Origin: Hyphomicrobiaceae bacterium | Lineage (GTDB): Bacteria > Pseudomonadota > Alphaproteobacteria > Rhizobiales > Hyphomicrobiaceae | DNA length: 64,000 nucleotides | Reading direction: 5' to 3' | Assembly (NCBI GenBank): GCA_025351355.1 | Contig: JANXWC010000239.1 | Span: forward strand, 1 to 64,000 | Shown: piece by piece, positions 59,666-64,000 of the stretch | Layout of the letters: each line of letters begins with the position of its first letter | Numbering within the stretch: the first letter of the stretch is position 1 | The notes under the pieces: generated by a model | Database searches by the model: none | What the model saw: only the letters and a program-made list of their open reading frames with translations | Told to the model about the DNA's origin: nothing | Program-made: the position numbers and the translations under genes

Positions 59666-60964
59666 GTGCGACAACGATCAACTGCTACACGCCTCGTCGA
59701 GCCCGGCCCCCGCTTTCTGGCGGGATTGGTGACGTTGACGTTCCTTATGAACACGCTCGGCCGCGGCGTCACGGGAACCTTCGCCGTCTACCTGCTGCCC
59801 GTCGAAGCAGCGCTCGGCCTCAACCGTGGCCAGATCTCGGCGACCTATTCGATCTACATGGTGGCCTATGGCCTGTCGGCGCCGTTCGTCGGGCAGTTGA
59901 TCGACCGCTTCGGCGCACGCCTCTGCTACGTCACCGGGTTGCTGGCGCTGGGCGTGGGCACGCTGGTGGGCGCGCATGCAGAGAGCTTGTGGCAGTACTA
60001 TCTGGGCGTCGGCGTACTCGGTGGTCTCGGCGCGGCGGGGCTGAGCATGGTGGCAGCCTCCAGCTTGCTCAGCCGCTGGTTCAGCGCGCGCCTCGGCACC
60101 GTGGCGGCAATCCCTTATGCCGCGGTCGGTGCGGGTATGTTGGTATTTCCGCCGATCGCGCAGAAGCTGATGCAGAGCTACGATTGGCGGACGGTGCAGA
60201 CCTGGCAGGGGTTGGCGGTGATGGCCGTCGTGCCGTTGCTCTTTGTGCTCCCGCTGCGGTCGTACAGCGCCGGATCGGAGGCCTGGCGCGCCCAGAAAAT
60301 TGCGGCGGCGGCGGCCCATCGCAACGCCAACACGACCGGCTGGACGGTGGCCGCCGCGGTGCACACGCCGGCGTTCTGGATGCTGTTCCTCGTTTATTTT
60401 GCAACTTCGGTGGCGGCCTACAGCGTGCTGCCGCATTCGGTGGCGTTTCTGGTCGAGCAGGGCTTCGATCCGCTGGTGGCGGCTTCAGCGTTTGGCATGA
60501 CCGGCGTGTTGTCGGTGATCGGCATCCTCGTCACCGGCTGGTTCTCCGATCGCATCGGACGCCTGCCGGTTATTACCGTCACCTTTGTCATCACGATCAC
60601 CGGCATTCTCTGCCTGCTGGCCATCGCCGTGGCGCCGTCATTGCTGCTGCTGTACGGGTTTGTGCTGTGCTTCGGCTTGATGCAGGGCGCGCGTGGCCCG
60701 ATCCTGGTGGCGCTGGTGGCCAAGATTTTCAGCGGCGGTTCGGTCGGTGCGATCTTCGGCACGCTGTCGCTGGCGCTGGGGCTCGGCGCCGGCATCGGCA
60801 GCTGGGTTTCCGGCATCCTGCGCACGCTGACCGGCAGTTACGCTCTCTCATTCGCGCTGGCGGCAGTCAGCTCGCTGATCGGCCTCGCCACCTACTGGCT
60901 GGCGCCAAGCTTGCGACAGGAGCGCGTCATGCCGAGACGGGGGGAAGCGGAGCGGGTGGGGTAG
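59666..60964 (+). CDS. MFS transporter
   Basis: A membrane carrier of about 432 residues with twelve predicted helices, of the oxalate/formate antiporter-like or monocarboxylate group: LAGLVTLTFLMNTLGRGVTG, LNRGQISATYSIYMVAYGL, the A-type loop GQLIDRFGARLCYVTG, and GWFSDRIGRLPVIT in the second half. I choose GTG 59666, which has AAGGGCGGA upstream and leaves a normal N-terminal tail; the frame is open back to 59537, inside murI. It may export or import an organic acid; no neighbouring gene shows the substrate. Confidence 0.85.
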   Translation: MRQRSTATRLVEPGPRFLAGLVTLTFLMNTLGRGVTGTFAVYLLPVEAALGLNRGQISATYSIYMVAYGLSAPFVGQLIDRFGARLCYVTGLLALGVGTLVGAHAESLWQYYLGVGVLGGLGAAGLSMVAASSLLSRWFSARLGTVAAIPYAAVGAGMLVFPPIAQKLMQSYDWRTVQTWQGLAVMAVVPLLFVLPLRSYSAGSEAWRAQKIAAAAAHRNANTTGWTVAAAVHTPAFWMLFLVYFATSVAAYSVLPHSVAFLVEQGFDPLVAASAFGMTGVLSVIGILVTGWFSDRIGRLPVITVTFVITITGILCLLAIAVAPSLLLLYGFVLCFGLMQGARGPILVALVAKIFSGGSVGAIFGTLSLALGLGAGIGSWVSGILRTLTGSYALSFALAAVSSLIGLATYWLAPSLRQERVMPRRGEAERVG

Positions 60965-61229
60965 GTGGGCGACCGTCCATCTTTTTGATCGCGCGATCTC
61001 CTGCAGCGACGCCCCCGGGGCCTCGCCATACCCCCACATGATACAGGTCCACGGATCACTTTTCTCGGTTCCCGCTGCGTTTCGCCGCAATTCCTGGCGT
61101 TCTATCGCCCTTGGCGCTTTCGTTGTCAGCCGAGCATAGATCCACGGCCAGACTTTTGTCGTTTATGATCGAGCGCAACCAATGTACCGGTGAACTTGCG
61201 CGCACTTCTTTCGTTCAGGACACACCAGC

Positions 61230-62468
61230 GTGCAAGGTTCGGTATCAGGCGGCGCTCCATCACGACAACAGGCGCTTCAGGGGCTCGCAGCTTTTTTGCC
61301 CTATGCGGGAAGAACGTATGCGGCCAAACGCAATTTCGACCTTGGTGCCGGTCAACATCGGTTCGTATCCGGGCTATCTCCCGACATCCGGCACCGGCTG
61401 ATTACGGAGGAAGAGGTCGTCGCAACAGTGTTGCAGGCTCACTCCGCATCCGCCGCAGAGAAATTCATCCAGGAAGTGTGCTGGCGCACATACTGGAAAG
61501 GTTGGCTTCAGCAGCACCCTCAGGTGTGGTGGGACTATGTTCACGATCTCCAGACTGCGCGCGACAAGCTTAGCACAGATGATAGCCTCGCGGCAGAAGT
61601 GGCCGCTGCCGAGCGCGGTGACATCGGCATCGCCTGCTTTGATGCGTGGGCCAAGGAACTGGTCGAAACCGGGTACCTGCACAATCACGCGCGCATGTGG
61701 TTTGCCAGCATCTGGATTTTCACCCTGAAGCTGCCTTGGACTCTGGGCGCGGATTTCTTCTATCGGCACTTGCTCGATGGCGATCCTGCTTCCAACACGC
61801 TGTCTTGGCGGTGGGTCGCAGGACTGCATACACGTGGAAAGACTTACTTGGCGCGCGCCGACAACATCTCCGACTTTACTGAAAGGCGCTTCAACCCGAG
61901 CCGCGATGATCTCGCGTCATTTGCAACCCCGTTAAACGAGGACCGCACATACGTGCGGGTTCCTCTACAGCAATCCGACCCGCTGCCGGTTAGTGCGCGC
62001 CTTGTGCTACTGGTGACCGAGGATGACCTGTCGCCGGAAACTTGGGCGCTCGGCAGTGCGGAGGTTGCTGGTGTTGCGTTGTTCAAACCCGTGACCTGTG
62101 GGCCGGCCTCTTCGCGTATCGTACGAGCTTTCAAGATCGGCGCGATGGCGGATGCAGGCGCCCGTTCTGCCGCACACTGGGCTAAGCCTGTGGCGACCGT
62201 TACAACACCTGCCGAACTCGCAATGTTTGCAAGCGCTCACAACGCGACCGCCGCTGTAACTACGCGTCTTCCCGTCGGCTATATGCAGGAAGAACTTGCC
62301 CACTGGATGGGCAGTGAGCACGCGGTCGGACTTCCGATACATCAGATGCAGCGCCGCTGGGACGAACTGTTCTGGCCCCATGCAACCGCTGGATTTTTCA
62401 AGCTCAAAGAGCGCATCCCGAGGGTACTCGAAGAACTCCGGATAACAAAACAGAGGTCCGCAGCATGA
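61230..62468 (+). CDS. Photolyase-like FAD-binding domain protein with apparently swapped domain order
   Basis: A 412-residue protein with a GTG start (AGGA nine bases upstream). Residues about 10-225 match the FAD-binding domain of photolyases and cryptochromes: RLITEEEVVATVLQAHS, EKFIQEVCWRTYWKGWLQQ, NHARMWFASIWIF and DPASNTLSWRWVAG. The usual N-terminal alpha/beta antenna domain is missing, yet the C-terminal part (about 245-345) has an alternating beta/alpha pattern (ARLVLLVTEDDLSPETWALG, VAGVALFKP, RIVRAFKIGAM), as if that domain had moved to the end. The stop overlaps the SDR start (ATGA). Activity may be light sensing or DNA repair; not proven. Confidence 0.75.
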   Translation: MQGSVSGGAPSRQQALQGLAAFLPYAGRTYAAKRNFDLGAGQHRFVSGLSPDIRHRLITEEEVVATVLQAHSASAAEKFIQEVCWRTYWKGWLQQHPQVWWDYVHDLQTARDKLSTDDSLAAEVAAAERGDIGIACFDAWAKELVETGYLHNHARMWFASIWIFTLKLPWTLGADFFYRHLLDGDPASNTLSWRWVAGLHTRGKTYLARADNISDFTERRFNPSRDDLASFATPLNEDRTYVRVPLQQSDPLPVSARLVLLVTEDDLSPETWALGSAEVAGVALFKPVTCGPASSRIVRAFKIGAMADAGARSAAHWAKPVATVTTPAELAMFASAHNATAAVTTRLPVGYMQEELAHWMGSEHAVGLPIHQMQRRWDELFWPHATAGFFKLKERIPRVLEELRITKQRSAA

Positions 62469-63208
62469 GCGCGCACGCCGCAGCACCAGTTCTCATCATC
62501 GGCGGCGTCGGTGGCATTGGTGAAGCCCTTGCACGGCGTTTGCGCGCTGCTGGCCGAGATGTTGTCATGACCGCACGGACGCTCGACCGTGCCCAAGTTC
62601 TGGCCGATGAGATCGGCGCCAAGGCCATTGCCTGCGATGTTCTCGACGATGCGACCATTGGCCTGACCGTGGCCGCGGCAGCGCATGACGGCAGGCTTGG
62701 TGGCCTTGTGTACGCCGTCGGTTCGATCCCGCTGAAGCCGCTCGCCCGGACGACGAGTGAGGACATGGTGACAGCTTTCAGATTGAACGTGGTGGGCGCT
62801 ATGACCGCAGTCCGGTTCGCGACTGAAGCTTTGAAAGCGGCTCAGGGGAGTGTCGTTCTGTTTTCATCTATTGCCGCTTCGCAAGGTTTTCCGATGCACA
62901 CCGCGATCGGCACGGCCAAGGCCGCCGTCGACGGGCTGACGTTGAGCTTAGCAGCCGAGCTGGCGCCTCATATCCGCGTCAATGCCATCGCACCAAGCCT
63001 GACGATGACTCCCCTTGCCGCGGGCCTTACACGCAGCCAGGCAATGGCCGACGGCATTGCCGCGCTGCATCCGATTCCGCGGCTTGGCACCGCCGACGAG
63101 ATGGCCGGACTGGCGCAGTTTCTCCTATCGACCGATGCCGGGTGGATAACCGGGCAGATCATCGGTGTGGATGGTGGGCGTTCGACGCTTCGTGTCGGCA
63201 AGTCATGA
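62465..63208 (+). CDS. SDR-fold protein lacking the catalytic Tyr
   Basis: A 247-residue Rossmann-fold protein of the photolyase-linked SDR group: VLIIGGVGGIGEALARRLR, VMTARTLDRAQVLA, GLVYAVGSIPLKPL and TGQIIGVDGGRST. In place of the YxxxK motif there is IGTAK (Ile148 ... Lys152), so the usual proton donor is absent; a Ser pair remains in VVLFSSIAAS. It may bind a nucleotide without reducing a carbonyl. It overlaps both neighbours by ATGA, so it must act with them. Confidence 0.82.
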   Translation: MSAHAAAPVLIIGGVGGIGEALARRLRAAGRDVVMTARTLDRAQVLADEIGAKAIACDVLDDATIGLTVAAAAHDGRLGGLVYAVGSIPLKPLARTTSEDMVTAFRLNVVGAMTAVRFATEALKAAQGSVVLFSSIAASQGFPMHTAIGTAKAAVDGLTLSLAAELAPHIRVNAIAPSLTMTPLAAGLTRSQAMADGIAALHPIPRLGTADEMAGLAQFLLSTDAGWITGQIIGVDGGRSTLRVGKS

Positions 63209-63624
63209 GCGTTATCATGACACCAACGAAAGCAACTGTGCAGGAACTGACCGTCTTCTTCGACGGGAGTTGCCCATTGTGTCGTGCTGAAATCGGCATC
63301 TATCAGGGTTGTCAGGGCACCGAACAGGTCGCGTTCGTTGATGTCTCCACTCTTGCAGGAGGGCCCGTTGCACCCAACCTTGACCAAGCCAGCGCCATGG
63401 CGCGATTTCATGTCATGCAATCGGACGGGACACTGGCTTCGGGCGCGGCAGGCTTCGCGCGCCTCTGGCTCGCCTTGCCGGGATGGCGTTGGCTGGGCCG
63501 CCTTATTATGATGCCGCTGGTGTTGCCGGCTGCAGAGCTAGCCTATCGACTGTTACTGCCGATCCGGCCATTGCTGCAACGCCTTTGGCGCTGGCGTTAT
63601 CCCGATCTGCCGCGCGCACCTTGA
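63205..63624 (+). CDS. DCC-motif (DUF393) thiol-disulfide-like protein
   Basis: A 139-residue protein with the DUF393 hallmark VFFDGSCPLCRAEIGIYQG, whose CxxC suggests a redox or metal role, then QVAFVDVSTLA and MARFHVMQSDGTLASGAAGF, and a membrane-like stretch LIMMPLVLPAAELAYRLLLP. Such genes commonly accompany photolyase-related genes in alphaproteobacteria. Coupled to the SDR gene by ATGA; the photolyase-related gene starts 33 bases later. Confidence 0.85.
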   Translation: MSVIMTPTKATVQELTVFFDGSCPLCRAEIGIYQGCQGTEQVAFVDVSTLAGGPVAPNLDQASAMARFHVMQSDGTLASGAAGFARLWLALPGWRWLGRLIMMPLVLPAAELAYRLLLPIRPLLQRLWRWRYPDLPRAP

Positions 63625-63657
63625 GTGCCCACACCGCCAGTACCGAGGACCAGACTG

Positions 63658-64000
63658 ATGCCGCGCCAGCCAGCCACCAAAGGTGAGAGCAAATCCGTTC
63701 GCAATCTGGTGCTGGTGTTGGGCGATCAACTTTCGACCAGCCTTGCCAGCTTGGGTGCGGCAGACCGCAGCCAAGATCTCGTGCTGATGTGCGAGGTTGC
63801 AGAGGAGGCTACGTATGTCCGCCATCACAAGAAAAAACTGATCCTGCTGTTCTCGGCGATGCGGCATTTCGCGATCGAACTGGAAGCGCTCGGCTGGCGC
63901 GTGGCCTATACGCGGCTCGACGACGCGGGCAACGCGGGCAGCTTTTCGGGCGAGGTCACACGGGCTGTTGGGCGGCACAAACCCGAACGAATCATTGTCA
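63658..64000 (+). CDS. Photolyase-related protein / iron-sulfur photolyase (partial)
   Basis: About 114 N-terminal residues are visible before the window ends. NLVLVLGDQLSTSLASL, DLVLMCEVAEEATYVRHHKKK and LILLFSAMRHFAIELEALGWRV are the start of the DPRP (PF04244) family, which includes the bacterial (6-4) photolyases with an Fe-S cluster. The rest, with FAD and cluster ligands, lies outside. It is the fourth gene of the operon with the FAD-domain protein, the atypical SDR and the DCC protein. Confidence 0.85.
   Translation, partial: MPRQPATKGESKSVRNLVLVLGDQLSTSLASLGAADRSQDLVLMCEVAEEATYVRHHKKKLILLFSAMRHFAIELEALGWRVAYTRLDDAGNAGSFSGEVTRAVGRHKPERIIV

Overview
The window looks like a chromosomal segment of a GC-rich (roughly 60 %) alphaproteobacterium, probably a metabolically versatile soil or rhizosphere organism. 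The evidence is the gene complement: GlpX-type fructose bisphosphatase, class I PHA synthase, purM divergent from a DUF2066 gene, an orphan Bug/TctC binding protein, several acyl-CoA dehydrogenases, and many short overlaps of the ATGA type. The exact order cannot be fixed from sequence alone. No prophage, complete insertion sequence or CRISPR array is visible.

Left part (1-6.0 kb, minus strand): a REC-Hpt protein and a stand-alone REC protein are followed by three coupled genes. These encode an ATP-grasp ligase, an MFS carrier fused behind a periplasmic sensor-like module, and an ABC-type solute-binding protein cut by the window edge. This is the least familiar gene combination in the window. 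From 6.1 to 16 kb come a NIPSNAP protein, glutaryl-CoA dehydrogenase, an amidase, an isolated flavin-dependent halogenase, katG, a short patch of lower GC with an Imm8 immunity gene and repeats, and hslO (Hsp33).

Middle (16-29.7 kb): a tiny DUF1127-like ORF, two ketopantoate-reductase-like genes, two glycosyltransferases, DUF3859 and TctC-type periplasmic proteins, and a sulfatase with an altered active-site motif. A minus-strand operon then carries a luciferase-like monooxygenase, an enol-lactonase-like hydrolase, a two-subunit molybdenum hydroxylase and a GST, a set typical of (hetero)aromatic ring degradation.

From 29.9 to 41.2 kb a run of eleven plus-strand genes combines a cupin, an ACMSD-like amidohydrolase, a three-subunit HcnABC/opine-oxidase-like dehydrogenase, a complete Dpp-type ABC importer and an enoyl-CoA hydratase. 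It reads as an import-and-oxidation unit for an unknown amino-acid-like compound. A large pair of competing hairpins separates the binding protein from the permease genes. Next on the minus strand are a Cys/His-rich small protein, two acyl-CoA dehydrogenases, a DFR-like reductase and glpX; phaC (plus strand) converges on an HDAC-like deacetylase, and purM lies beyond.

Right part (50.8-64 kb): DUF2066, MarR, an SDR, a MazEF-like toxin-antitoxin pair, tRNA-Phe(GAA), secA with an unusual insertion, ohr, murI and an MFS carrier. The window ends in a four-gene photolyase-associated operon: a FAD-domain protein whose domain order looks swapped, an SDR lacking the catalytic Tyr, a DCC-motif protein, and the start of a photolyase-related protein.
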